This document shows, one piece after another, positions 20,030 through 31,267 of a stretch of DNA of 64,000 nucleotides (the stretch's first letter is position 1; each line of letters starts with the position of its first letter). Position numbers and translations under genes: made by a program. The notes below the pieces were generated by a model, which was not told the origin of the DNA, searched no databases, and saw nothing but the letters and a program-made list of their open reading frames with translations. This DNA is from Diadema setosum (Eukaryota > Echinodermata > Echinoidea > Diadematoida > Diadematidae): the NCBI GenBank assembly GCA_033980235.1, contig CM067077.1, positions 2,469,972-2,533,971 of the forward strand, in the 5' to 3' direction.

Positions 20030-20808
20030 GCAGCTGTCGTATTACGTAAGAGCATGATAAGGATATCTGCCTGTAGCAGACCATTCAAAGTGAACTCAAT
20101 TTTCTCTATCCTTTTTAAAGTTTTCAATTTTATATTCTATTGAGAAATTCTATGGTCATCCATTTTACATTTCGAATGAAAAAAAATTGACCCATAAATA
20201 ACGAAAATACAGGAATAAGAAGGAGAGCATTGCCAGTTTGCCGGTGCTATTTGGCAGTGAGTTACAACGGGGAGGTGAGACTACTCCCTGGTTCTGACTG
20301 GATCGTTGAGAAAGCAGCTGTCGTATTACGTAAGAGCATGATAAGGATATCTGCCTGTGGCAGACCATTCAAAGTGAACTCAATTTTCTCTATCCTTTCT
20401 AAAGTTTTCAATTTTATATTTTATTGAGAAATTCTATGGTCATCCATTTTACATGTCGAACGAAAAAAATTGACCCGTAAATAACGAAAATACAGGAATA
20501 AGAAGGAGAGCATTGCCAGTTTGCCGGTGCTGGCAATGTGCTATTTGGCAGTGAGTTACAACGGGGAGGTGAGACTACCTCCCTGGTTACAATCAGCCTG
20601 CTGACTGGATCGTTGAGAAAGCAGCTGTCGTATTAATACGTAAGAGCATGATAAGGATATCTGCCTGTGGCAGACCATTCAAAGTGAACTCAATTTTCTC
20701 TATCCTTTCTAAAGTTTTCAATTTTATATTCTATTGAGAAATTCTATGGTCATCCATTTTACATTTCGAACGAAAAAAATTGACCCGTAAATAACGAAAA
20801 TACAGGAA
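20030..20808 (+). repeat. 284-307 bp tandem repeat, 2.6 copies
   Basis: CAGCTGTCGTATTACGTAAG recurs near 20031, 20315 and 20622 (the third with a small AAT insertion), each followed by the same body including GACCATTCAAAGTGAACTC. Copy 2 has an extra CTGGCAATGTG and a longer stretch near 20580. Copy 3 stops at ATACAGGAA, where the monomer array begins; in copies 1 and 2 that point continues TAAGAAGGAG. Confidence 0.9.
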
Positions 20809-21818
20809 CTAGACTTGGAATTTGTCAAGACTGACAAATTAGGTGATCCGATTTTTTTTTAATCAATGATTCGAGTCCTGATCGCAATAGGCATGACCAT
20901 ATAGGTTTCATCTGTGTTTAGAGACATTGGCCGTGTGATATTTGGATTCTCATTTAGAAAAGAGAGTCAGGTCTGCTATCTCTGTTACCAAATTCGGTAT
21001 ACACTATAACGAAGATACAGAATGAAGTATATTTGACCATTGACCCAACTTTGCACAGCCAAGATGGCATCTGAGCAAAAAGTGGTTATTTTGTGAAATG
21101 ATTCTTGTAACATGGCCTTTGCGTGTGCAAAATATGGGAAAGATAGGACATGTATTCACCAAGATACAGGTTAAAACATTTATGACCTTTGACCCTAATT
21201 TACATACCCAAGCTGGTGTCTGATCAAGTAGTTGTTATTTTATGAAATAATGTACGTGACATAAACTAAACATGTGCAAAATATGGGGATGATAGGGGCT
21301 GTTTTCTTGAGTTATTGCAAAGAAAGTTGCAGAGAGAAAGAAATATCTCAATACATCGAAGATAAGTTTGATGTCAACGAAGTTTTTTGACGTGATCTCG
21401 GCGTCGTATGAAAAAATGGAGAATCACTGATGATAGCCCAAAGTCTCAGCTACAACATATTAAAATCTGGGAGAAATTTACAGAAGAGTAAGTGAGGTAG
21501 TGCTCGATAAAGACCGTCATGTCAATTTTCATTTCCAGAAAAGTTCCCTCCCATAGAGATAACACGTAAACTGATTACATTTGACAAGGTTACATTATAT
21601 CCATTTTCACGTGGTGAAGACATCATCCGATTAAAACTTTGATTAACAAAACTTAAAGAGTATTACATTGGCTACAACATACTAAAATCTGGAAGAAATT
21701 CACCGAAGGGTAATTGAGCTAGTCGTCGATAAAGACAATCATGTCAATTTTCACATCTAGAAAAATTCCCTCCCATAGAGATAACACGTCATAATGAAGA
21801 TAAAGAAAGAAGTACATA

Positions 21819-21831
21819 TGACCTTTGACCC
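21819..21831 (-). promoter_or_regulatory. DR1-type nuclear receptor motif (one of many)
   Basis: TGACCTTTGACCC reads GGGTCAAAGGTCA on the minus strand: two AGGTCA-like half-sites spaced by one base, the DR1 site bound by RXR/HNF4/COUP-TF/PPAR-type receptors. By eye, more than twenty exact copies occur in the array, usually two per sub-repeat (for example 21183, 21968, 26829, 29763). Function is not shown by sequence alone. Confidence 0.5.
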
Positions 21832-22749
21832 TACTTTGCACAGACAAGATGGCGTCTGAGCAAAAAGTGGTTATTTTGTGAAATGATTCTTGTAACATGG
21901 TCTTTACGTATGCAAAATATGGGAAAGATAAGACATGTATTCACCAAGATACAGGATGAAACATTTTTGACCTTTGACCCTAATTTACATACCCAAGAAG
22001 GTGCCCGATCAAGTAGTTGTTATTTTATGAAATAATGTACGTGACATAAACTAAACATGTGCAAAATATTGGGCTGATAGAGCTTGTTTTTCTTGAGTTA
22101 TTGCAAAGAAAGTTGCAGAAAGAAAGGAATATGAAAATACATGGAAGATAAGCTTTAATTTTAACCAAGTTTTTGGGCATGATGCCGACACAGTATGAAA
22201 AAACGAAGGGCACACTTACGATAGCCCAAAGTCTCAGCTACGACATACTAAAATATGGGAGAAATTCACCAAAGCATAAGTGAGCTAGTGCTCTATAAAG
22301 ATAGTCATGTCAGTTTTCATTTCCAGAAAAACTGCACTCCCATAGAGATAACACGTAAACTGGTCAAATTTAACAATGTTACTTTTAATCCCTTTTTACG
22401 AGGTAATGCCGTCATCCAATCAAATTGCTGTTATTATATATCTGAAAGACCATTTAATAAGCTACAACATATTGAAATTTGGACGAAAATCAACTAAATA
22501 ATAAGTGAGATATTCTTGAATGAACTTGAAATTTGATGACGTCATTTTGAAAATTTACTTTTTTAACTTTCTTAAGAAATTTGATATATTTTAATCATTT
22601 TTCTAGCATTGCCAACCCATGAAATGACATGTACAACTCATCAGCTTTCAGAATATGTAAAGAAAATGGGGGGTCACCGTCCATCCTGACGAGTAAAATC
22701 GGATTTAATATTGGCAGTTTTTTGGCATTGTTGCACTGTATATCGCCAT

Positions 22750-23042
22750 TGACGCGCGCGCGGAATTTCAACTTTGACGGACCCGTATGACGTCATTTTG
22801 AGTGGGATTGACTTGAAACTTGGTAGAAATATTCCTTGACATTTCAGACATCCGATCAAAGTGAAAAAACGGGAAATTTTCATTGCATATGAGCTGTGCG
22901 TGCGTATATGTGCGCGCGCGTACGCGTCCGTCCGATTTTTTCAATTTTTCAAAAAATGCTCCAAATGGTCTGAAACGTGTGCAAAAAAATTTTGAGCTCG
23001 ATTGGAGCATACAAATATTTTAACGCGCGCGTACGCGCGCGT
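22750..23042. other. alternating CG tracts of the 3' module
   Basis: Three alternating purine-pyrimidine runs (GACGCGCGCGCGG near 22751, TGTGCGCGCGCGTACGCG near 22910, AACGCGCGCGTACGCGCGCG near 23021) sit in otherwise AT-rich DNA. Such runs can adopt left-handed Z-DNA. The last two contain the palindrome GCGCGTACGCGC. Present in most monomers. Confidence 0.6.
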
Positions 23043-23170
23043 TTTAAGAGAAAATATGAATTTTGACAATATGAGTAGAATGCGCATAACTTGAAATATA
23101 TGTGACGTGAATTTCATTGAAAAATTCTATTCCGTTGATGAGATATGTTTGAGAATGTGTTTTCATATAA

Positions 23171-23189
23171 TGACGTCATAGTGACGTCA
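23171..23189. promoter_or_regulatory. paired CRE palindromes (one of many)
   Basis: TGACGTCA occurs twice within 19 bp (23171-23178, 23182-23189). Two more lie upstream in the same 3' module (22537, 22788). TGACGTCA is the full CREB/ATF site. The cluster is conserved in nearly every monomer. Confidence 0.5.
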
Positions 23190-24457
23190 CGGTCGACTGA
23201 TCACTATGATTTTATTAGACCCGTCGTCTTTGGGACATGATACATATATGGTATAAGTTTGAAATTGATAGGAAGAACACTTTCTGAGCTAATCGATACA
23301 CAAATTTTGTCCAGAAATAAAGAAAGAAGAAGAAGAAGAAGAAGAACACCCAACTAGAGATTGTAATTTGTCATCACTGACAAATTAAGGTGATCCGATT
23401 TTTTTTTTTATCAATGATTCGAGTCCTGATCGCAATAGGCATGACCATACAAGTTTCATCTGTGTTTAGAGACATTGGCCGTGTGATGTTTGCATTCTCA
23501 TTTAGCAAAGGGAGTCGTATCTGCCATCATTGGTACCAAATTCTGTATACACTGAATAACGAAGATACAGCAACGAATACATAAGACCTTTGACCCACCT
23601 TTACACTCCCAAGATGGCATCTGAGGAAAAAGTGGTTATTTTGTGAAATGATTCTTGCGACATCGTCTATATACGTGTGCAAAATATGGCAAAGATAGGA
23701 CAGGTATTCACCAAGATACAAAATGCAACATTTATGACCTTTGACCCTTATTTACATACCCAAGATATTGTCCAATCAAGTAATTGTTATTTCATGAAAT
23801 AATGTACGTGACATGAACTAAACATGTGCAAAATATGGGGGTGATAGGGCGTGTTTTTCTTGAGTTATTACAAAGAAAGTTGCAGAAAGAAAGAAATATC
23901 TAAATACATCGAAGATAAGCTTTAATTTCAACCAAGATTTTTAATGTGATTCTGACATCGTATGAATAAACGAAGGGCATATAACGATAGTGCAAAGTCT
24001 CAGTTACAACATATTAAAATCTGGGAGAAATTCACAGAAGGGTAAGTGAGCTAGTGCTCGATAAAGACGATCATGTCAATTTTCACATTAAAAAAAATCC
24101 GTCCCATAGAGATAACACGTCATAACGAAGATACAGAATGAAGTACATATGACATTTGACCCCAATTTGCACAGACAAGATGGCATCTGAGCAAAAAGTG
24201 GTTATTTTGTGATATGATCCTTGTAACATCGTTTTTACGTGTGCAAAATATGGGAAAGATAGGACATGTATTCACCAAGATACAGGATGAAACATGTATG
24301 ACCTTTGACCCTAATTTACATACCCAAGATGGTGTCTGATCAAGTAGTTGTTATTTTATGAAATAATGTACGTGACATGAACTAAACATGTGCAAAATAT
24401 GGGATCAATAGCCAAAGTTGTTGTTCATCTATCGCACAGAAAGTAGTAGAAAGAAAG

Positions 24458-24715
24458 AAAAATAAAGAAAAAAATATGTTATTTTATAGAAATTTGAAGG
24501 AGAAGCATAAATAAATCAGAAAAAGATAAAGTTATGAAGGGAGATTAAGACTAACTAAAGAAAAAGAAGAAAAAAGTGTTTAAAAAAATTAAAAAAAAAT
24601 ATTGGCAGGGGTGAGGCTCGAACCAGGGACCTTAGGATTACGAGTCGGATGCGCTATGCAATGACCTATTTCATGCTCCATAGGCCCTGTGTATTAAGCA
24701 AAATGACGCTGCATC
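24458..24715. other. foreign insertion in monomer 2
   Basis: Sequence with no counterpart in other monomers: A-rich plus strand (many AAAGAAAAA runs) and then a tRNA-like element. Array homology stops after AGAAAGAAAGAAA and resumes at GCATCGAAG. No clear target duplication was seen. Confidence 0.6.
24603..24676 (-). tRNA. tRNA-like sequence (tRNA pseudogene or SINE head)
   Basis: The minus strand reads TAGGTCATTGCATAGCGCATC, close to a tRNA D-arm/box A, then CCGACTCGTAATCC (anticodon-arm-like; loop TCGTAAT would place CGT as anticodon) and GGTTCGAGCC (box B). It is followed by AATATTTTTTTTTAATTTTTTT-type T runs (24583-24601 on plus), which would stop RNA polymerase III. The acceptor and T stems do not pair well, so it is probably a degenerate tRNA or a tRNA-derived SINE rather than a working tRNA gene. 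Confidence 0.55.
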
Positions 24716-25884
24716 GAAGCCACGTGCCATTTTTCAACCAAGTTTATCGACGTGATGCCGACATCGTATGAAAAAATAGAGGGCACACTTACGATAGCCC
24801 AAAGTCTCAGCTACAACATACTAAAATCTGGGAGAAATTCACCGAAGCATAAGTGAGCTAGTGCTCGAAAAAGAGAGTCATGTCAATTTTCACTGCCAGA
24901 AAAACTGCTCTCCCATAGAGATAACACGTAAACTGGTCAAATTTGACAATATTACATTCAATCCATTGTTACGAGGTGATGCCGTCCTCCAATCAAAATG
25001 TTGTAATTATATTAATGAAAGATCATTTAATAAGCTACAACATACTGAAATTTGGGTGTAAATTGGCAAAGGATAAGTGAGATACGCTCGAGTGAACTTG
25101 AAATTTGATGACGTCATTTTGAAAATTTACTTTTTTTACTTTATTAAGAAATTTGATATCTTTTAATCATTTTGCCAGCATCGCCAACCCATGAAATAAC
25201 ATATCCAACTCATCAGCTTTCAGAATATGTGAAGAAAATGGGAGGTTACCGTCCATCCTGATGAGTAAAATCGGATTTAAAATTGGCGTTTTTTTTGGCA
25301 TCGTTGCACTGTATATCGCCATTGACGCGCGCGCGGAATTTCAACTTTGACGGGCCCGTATGACATCATATTGAGTCGGATTGACTTGAAACTTGGTAGA
25401 AATATTCCTTGACATTTTAGGCATCCGATAAATGTAAAAAAACGGGAAATTTCCATTGCAAATGAGCTGTGTGTGCGAATATGTGCGCGCGCGTACGCGT
25501 CCGTCCAATTTTTTCAATTTTTCAAAAAATGCTCCAAATGCTCTGAAACGTGTGCAAAAAAAATTTAAGCTCGATTTGAGCATACAAATATTTCCCTTAT
25601 ATAAGGGAAAATATGAATTTTGATAATATGAGTAAAATGCGCATAACTTGAAATGTATGTGACGTAAATTTCATTGCAAAATTCTATTCCATTAATGAGA
25701 TATGAATGAAAATGTGTTTTCATATAATGACGTCATAGTGACGTCACGGTCGACTGATCACTATGACTTTACTTGATCTGCCGTCTTTGGGACATGATAC
25801 ATATATGGTATAAGTTTGACATTGAAAGGCAATGCACTTTCTGAGCTAACCGCTGCACAAATTTTGGTTAGAAATAAAGAAGAA

Positions 25885-28750
25885 CTAGAGATTGTAATTT
25901 GTCATCACTGACAAATTAAGGTGATCCGATCTTTTTTTATCAATGATTCGAGTCCTGATCGGAATAGGCATGACCATACAGGTTTCATCTGTGTTTAGAG
26001 ACATTGGCCGAGTGCTGTTTGGATTCTCATTTAGCAAAGGGAGTCATATCTGCCATGTTAGGTACCAAATTCTGTATACACTATAACGAAGAAACAGCAA
26101 CAAGTACATATGACCTTTGACCCACCTTTGCACTCCCAAGATGGCATCTGATGAAATAGTGGTTATTTTGTAAAATGATTCTTGCGACATCGTCTATACG
26201 TGTGAAAAATATGGGAAAGATAGGACAGGTATTCACCAAGATACAAGATGAAACATTAATGACCTTTGACCCTAATTTACATACCCAAGATGTTGTCCGA
26301 TTAAGGCTTGTTATTTTATGAAATAATTTACGTGGCATGAACTGAACATGTGCAAAATATGGGGGTGATAGGTTTTTTTTTTTTTTCTTGAGTTATTGCA
26401 AAGAAAGTAACAGAAAGAAAGAAATATCTCAATACATAGAAGTTAAGCTTTAATTTCAACCAAGATTCTTAACGTGATCCCGACATCGTATGAAAAAAAG
26501 AAGGGCACATTAGCGATAGCGCAAAGTCTTAGCTACAACATATTAAAATCTGGGAGAAATTCACCAAAGGGTAAGTGAGCTAGTGCTCGATAAAGACAAT
26601 CATGTCAATTTTCACATTAAAAAAAAATCCCTCCCATAGAGATAACACGTCATAACGAAAATACAGAAAGAAGTGCATATGACCTTTGAACTCAATTTGC
26701 ATAGACAAGCTGGCATCTGAGCAAAAAGAGGTTATTTTTAAAATGATTCTTGTAACATGGTCTTTGTGTGTGCAAAATATGGGAAAGATAGGACATGTAT
26801 TCACCAAGATACAGGATGAAACATTTATGACCTTTGACCCTAATTTACATACCCAAGATGGTGTCCGATCAAGTACTTGTAATTTTATGAAATAATGTAA
26901 GTGACATAAACTAAACATGTGCAAAATATGGAAGTGATAGAGGCCGTTTTTCTTGAGTTATTGCAAAGAAAGTTGCAGAAATAAAGAAATATGTCAATAC
27001 ATCGAAGATAAGCTTGAATTTTAGCCAAAATTTTTGACGTGATCCCGACATTGTATGAAAAAAACGAAGGGCATATTACGGTAGCGTAAAGTCTCAGCTA
27101 CAACATATTAGAATCTGGGAGAAATTCACCAAAGGGTAAGTGAGCTAGTGCTCGATAAAGATAGTCATGTCAATTTTCATTTCCAGAAAAACTGCACTCC
27201 CATAGAGATAACACGTCATAACAAAGATACAGAAAGAAGTACTATGATCTTTGACCCCTCTTTGCACAGTCAAGATGGCATCTGAGCAAAAAGTTGTTAT
27301 TTTGTGAAATGATCCTTGTAACATGGTCTTTGCGTGTGCAAAATATGGAAGAGAAAGGACGTGTATTCACTAAGATACAGGATGAAACATTTATGACCTT
27401 TGACCCTAATTTACATACCCAAGATGGTGTCCGATCAAGTAGTTGTTATTTTATTAAATAATGTACGTGACATGAACTAAACATGTGCAAAATATTAGGC
27501 TGATAAGGCTTGTTTTTCTTGAGTTATTGCACTGAAAGTTGAAAAAGAAACGAATATGAAAATACATCGAAGCTAAGCTTTTATTTCAACCAAGTTTTTG
27601 GACGTGATCCCGACATCGTATGAAAAAACAAAGGGCACACTAACGATAGCCCAAAGTCTCAGCTACAACATACTAAAATATGGGAGAAATTTACCGAAGG
27701 GTAAGTGAGCTAGTGCTCGATAAAGATAGTCATGTCAATTTTCATTTCCAGAAAAACTGCACTCCCATAGAGATAGCACGTAAACTGGTCAAATCTGACA
27801 AGATTACTTTCAATCCATTTTTACGAGGTGATACCGTTGTCCAATCAAAATTTTGTAATTTTATGTTTGAAAGAACATTAAATAAGCTACATCATACTGA
27901 AATCTGGGTGAAAATTGACAAAGGACTAGTGAGATACGCTCGAATAAACTTGAAATTTGATGACGTTATTTTGAAAATTTACTTTTTTTACTTTATTAAG
28001 AAATTTGATATCTTTTAATCAGTTTGTCAGCATTGCCACCCCATGAAATGACATGTACAACTCATCAGCTTTCAAAATATGTAAAGAAAATGGGGGGTCA
28101 CCGTCCATCCTGACGAGTAAAATCGGATTTAAAATTGGCAATTTTTTGGCATAGTTGCACTGTGTATCGCCATTGACGCGCGCGCGGAATTTCAACTTTG
28201 ACGGGCCCGTATGACGTCATATTGCGTCGGATTGACTTGAAACTTGGTAGAAATATTTCTTGACATTTCAGACATCCGATCAAAGTGAAAAAACTGGAAA
28301 TTTCAATTGCATATGAGCTGTGCGTGCGTATAGGCGCGCGCGCGTACGCGTCCGTCCGATTTTTTCAATTTTTCAAAAAATGCTCCAAATGGTCTGAAAC
28401 GTGTGCAAAAAAAATTTGAGCTCGATTGGAGCATACAAATATTTCAACGCGCGCGTACGCGCACGTTTTTAACGATGGGATGAATTTCGAAAACATGAGT
28501 CGAATTCCCTTTAATTGAACTTTATGTGACGTAAATTTCATTGAAAAATTCTATTCCAATAATGAGATATGAATGAAAATGTGTTTTCATATAATGACGT
28601 CATAGTGACGTCACGGTCGACTGATCACTTTGATTTTAGTTCGATTGCCGTCTTTGGGACACTATACATATATGGTATAAGTTTGACATTGATAGGCAAT
28701 GCACTTTCTGAGCTAACCTCTACACAACTTTTGGGGAGAAATAAAGAAAA
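25885..28750 (+). mobile_element. array monomer 3
   Basis: 2866 bp, the longest. 5' end of the second type. It has two extra entries of the sub-repeat, marked by ACACGTCATAAC at about 26648 and 27214 (spacing 566 bp), before the 3' module. The 3' end stops at AATAAAGAAAA without hairpin. The higher-order duplicated block begins inside it at about 26411. Confidence 0.85.
26651..27216 (+). repeat. 566-bp internal sub-repeat (example)
   Basis: Runs from CATAACGAAAATACAG to the next CATAACAAAGATACAG. Each sub-repeat has an upstream-type TGACCTTTGA motif, a second TGACCTTTGACCC about 150 bp on, then AAAGTTGCAGAAA and GATAACACGT. When ACACGT is followed by AAACTGG instead of CATAAC, the 3' module starts. 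Monomer sizes differ mainly by the number of these. Confidence 0.75.
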
Positions 28751-31267
28751 CTAGACTTAGAATTTGTCAAGACTGACAAATTAGGTGATCCGATTTTTTT
28801 CTAATCAATGATTCGAGTCCTGATCACAATAGGCATGACCATATAGGTTTCATCTGTGTTTAGAGACATTGGCCGTGTGATATTTGGATTCTCATTTAAA
28901 AAAGAGAGTCAGTCTGCCATCGTTGGTACCAAATTCGGCATACACTATAACGAAGATACAGAATGAAGTATGTTTGACCATTGACCCAACTTTGCACAGC
29001 CAAGATGGCATCTGAGCAAAAAGCGGTTATTTTGCGAAATGATTCTTGTAACATGGTCTTTGCGTGTGCAAAATATGGGAAAGATAGGACATGTATTCAT
29101 CAAGATACAGGTTGAAACATTTATGACCTTTGACCCTAATTTACATACCCAAGATGGTGTCTGATCAAGTAGTTGTTATTTTATGAAATAATGTACGTGA
29201 CATGAGCTAAACATGTGCAAAATAAGGGCGTGATAGGGGCTGTTTTTCTTGAGTTATTGCAAAGAAAGTTACAGAAAGAAAGAAATATCTCAATACATCG
29301 AAGATAAGTTTGATTTCAACCAAGTTTTTTGACGTGATCTCGGCGTCGTATGAAAAAATGGAGGGTATAATTACGATAGCCCAATGTCTGAGCTACAACA
29401 TATTAAAATCTGGGAGAAATTCACCGAAGAGTAAGTGAGCTAGTGTTCGATAAAGACCGTCATGTCAATTTTCATTTCCAGAAAAATTCCCTCCCATAGA
29501 GATAACACGTAAACTGGTTAAATTTGACAAGGTTACATTATATCTATTTTCACGAGGTGAAGACATCATCCGATTAAAACTTTGATTGAACAAAACTTAA
29601 AGAGTATTACATTGGCTACAACATACTAAAATCTGGAAGAAATTCACCGAAGGGTAAGTGAGCTAGTCGTCGATAAAGACAATCATGTCAATTTTCACAT
29701 CTAGACAAATTCCCTCCCATAGAGATAACACGTCATAATGAAGATAAAGAAAGAAGTACATATGACCTTTGACCCTACTTTGCACAGACAAGATGGCATC
29801 TGAGCAAAAAGTGGTTATTTTGTGAAATGATTCTTGTAACATGGTCTTTACGTGTGCAAAATATGGGAAAGATAAGACATGTATTCACCAAGATACAGGA
29901 TGAAACATTTTTGACCTTTGACCCTAATTTACATACCCAAGATGGTGCCCGATCAAGTAGTTGTTATTTTATGAAATAATGTACGTGACATAAACTAAAT
30001 ATGTGCAATATATTGGGCTGATAGAGCTTGTTTTTCTTGAGTTATTGCAAAGAAAGTTGCAGAAAGAAAGGAATATGAAAATACATCGAAGATAAGCTTT
30101 AATTTCAACCAAGTTTTTGGGCATGATGCCGACTCCGTATGAAAAAACGAAGGGCACATTAACTATAGCCCAAAGTCTCAGCTACAACATACTAAAATAT
30201 GGGAGAAATTCACCGAAGCATAAGTGAGCTAGTGCTCGATAAAGATAGTCATGTCAGTTTTCATTTCCAGAAAAACTGCACTCCCATAGAGATAACACGT
30301 AAACTTGTCAAATTTAACAATGTTACTTTTAATCCCTTTTTACGAGGTGATGCCGTCATCCAATCAAATTGTTGTTATTATATATCTGAAAGACCATTTA
30401 ATAAGCTACAACATATTGAAATTTGGACGAAAATCAACTAAAGAATAAGTGAGATATGCTTGAATGAACTTGAAATTTGATGACGTCATTTTGAAAATTT
30501 ACTTTTTTAACTTTATTAAGAAATTTGATATATTTTAATCATTTTTCCAGCATTGCCAACCCATGAAATGATATGTACAACTCATCAGCTTTTAGAATGT
30601 GTAAAGAAAATGGGGGGTCACCGTCCATCCTGACGAGTAAAATCGGATTTAAAATTGGCAGTTTTTTGGCATTGTTGCACTGTGTATCGCCATTGACGCG
30701 CGCGCGGAATTTCAACTTTGACGGACCCGTATGACGTCATTTTGAGTGGGATTGACTTGAAACTTGGTAGAAATATTCCTTGACATTTCAGACATCTGAT
30801 CAAAGTGAAAAAACGGGAAATTTTCATTGCATATGAGCTGTGCGCGCGTATATGTGCGCGCGCGTACGCGTCCGTCCGATTTTTTCAATTTTTCGAAAAA
30901 TGCTCCAAATGGTCTGAAACGTGTGCAAAAAAATTTTGAGCTCGATTTGAGCATACAAATATTTCAACGCGCGCGTACGCGCACGTCTTAAGCGTAAATA
31001 TAAATTTTGAGAATATGAGTAGAATGCGCTTGACTTGAAATATATGTGACGTAAATTTCATTGAGAAATTCCATTCCATTAATGAGATTTGAATGAGAAT
31101 GTGTTTTCATATAATGACGTCATAGTGACGTCACGGTCGACTGATCACTTTGATTTTAGTTCGATTGCCGTCTTTGGGAGACGATACATATATGGTGTAA
31201 GTTTGAAATTGATAGGAAAAGGACTTTCTGAGCTAATCGATACACAACTTTTGGGGAGAAATAAGAA
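28751..31267 (+). mobile_element. array monomer 4
   Basis: 2517 bp, 5' type one (CTAGACTTAGAATTTG). One extra sub-repeat. The 3' end is the shortest: it stops at GGAGAAATAAGAA, with no (GAA)n and no hairpin. Confidence 0.85.

Larger units (their letters stand above)
20809..23352 (+). mobile_element. array monomer 1
   Basis: 2544 bp, full 5' end. Its body is of the same subfamily as monomers 10 and 11 (shares GAGAATCACTGATGATAGCC). The 3' end stops in (GAA)n followed by CACCCAA, lacking the hairpin. It contains three TGACCTTTGACCC motifs (21183, 21819, 21968) and four TGACGTCA palindromes (22537, 22788, 23171, 23182). Confidence 0.85.
23353..25884 (+). mobile_element. array monomer 2, with tRNA-like insertion
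   Basis: 2532 bp. Its 5' end is of the second type: CTAGAGATTGTAATTTGTC and AAGGTGATCCG with an extra A. A foreign segment (about 24458-24715) interrupts it. The CG tract after the usual caaatattt is lost and replaced by CCCTTATATAAGGG. The 3' end is truncated at AAATAAAGAAGAA. Confidence 0.83.

Noticed and set aside
22674..23010. Recurring minus-strand frames of 69-84 codons (MKISRFFTLIG..., MLKSSSKFFCTRF...) as genes
   Set aside because: They overlap the CG tracts and the plus-strand frames, overlap each other in different frames, and recur only because the monomer recurs. No domain, no consistent start context.
24603..24676. Functional tRNA gene
   Set aside because: Box A and B match but the acceptor and T stems do not pair, so I call it tRNA-like only.
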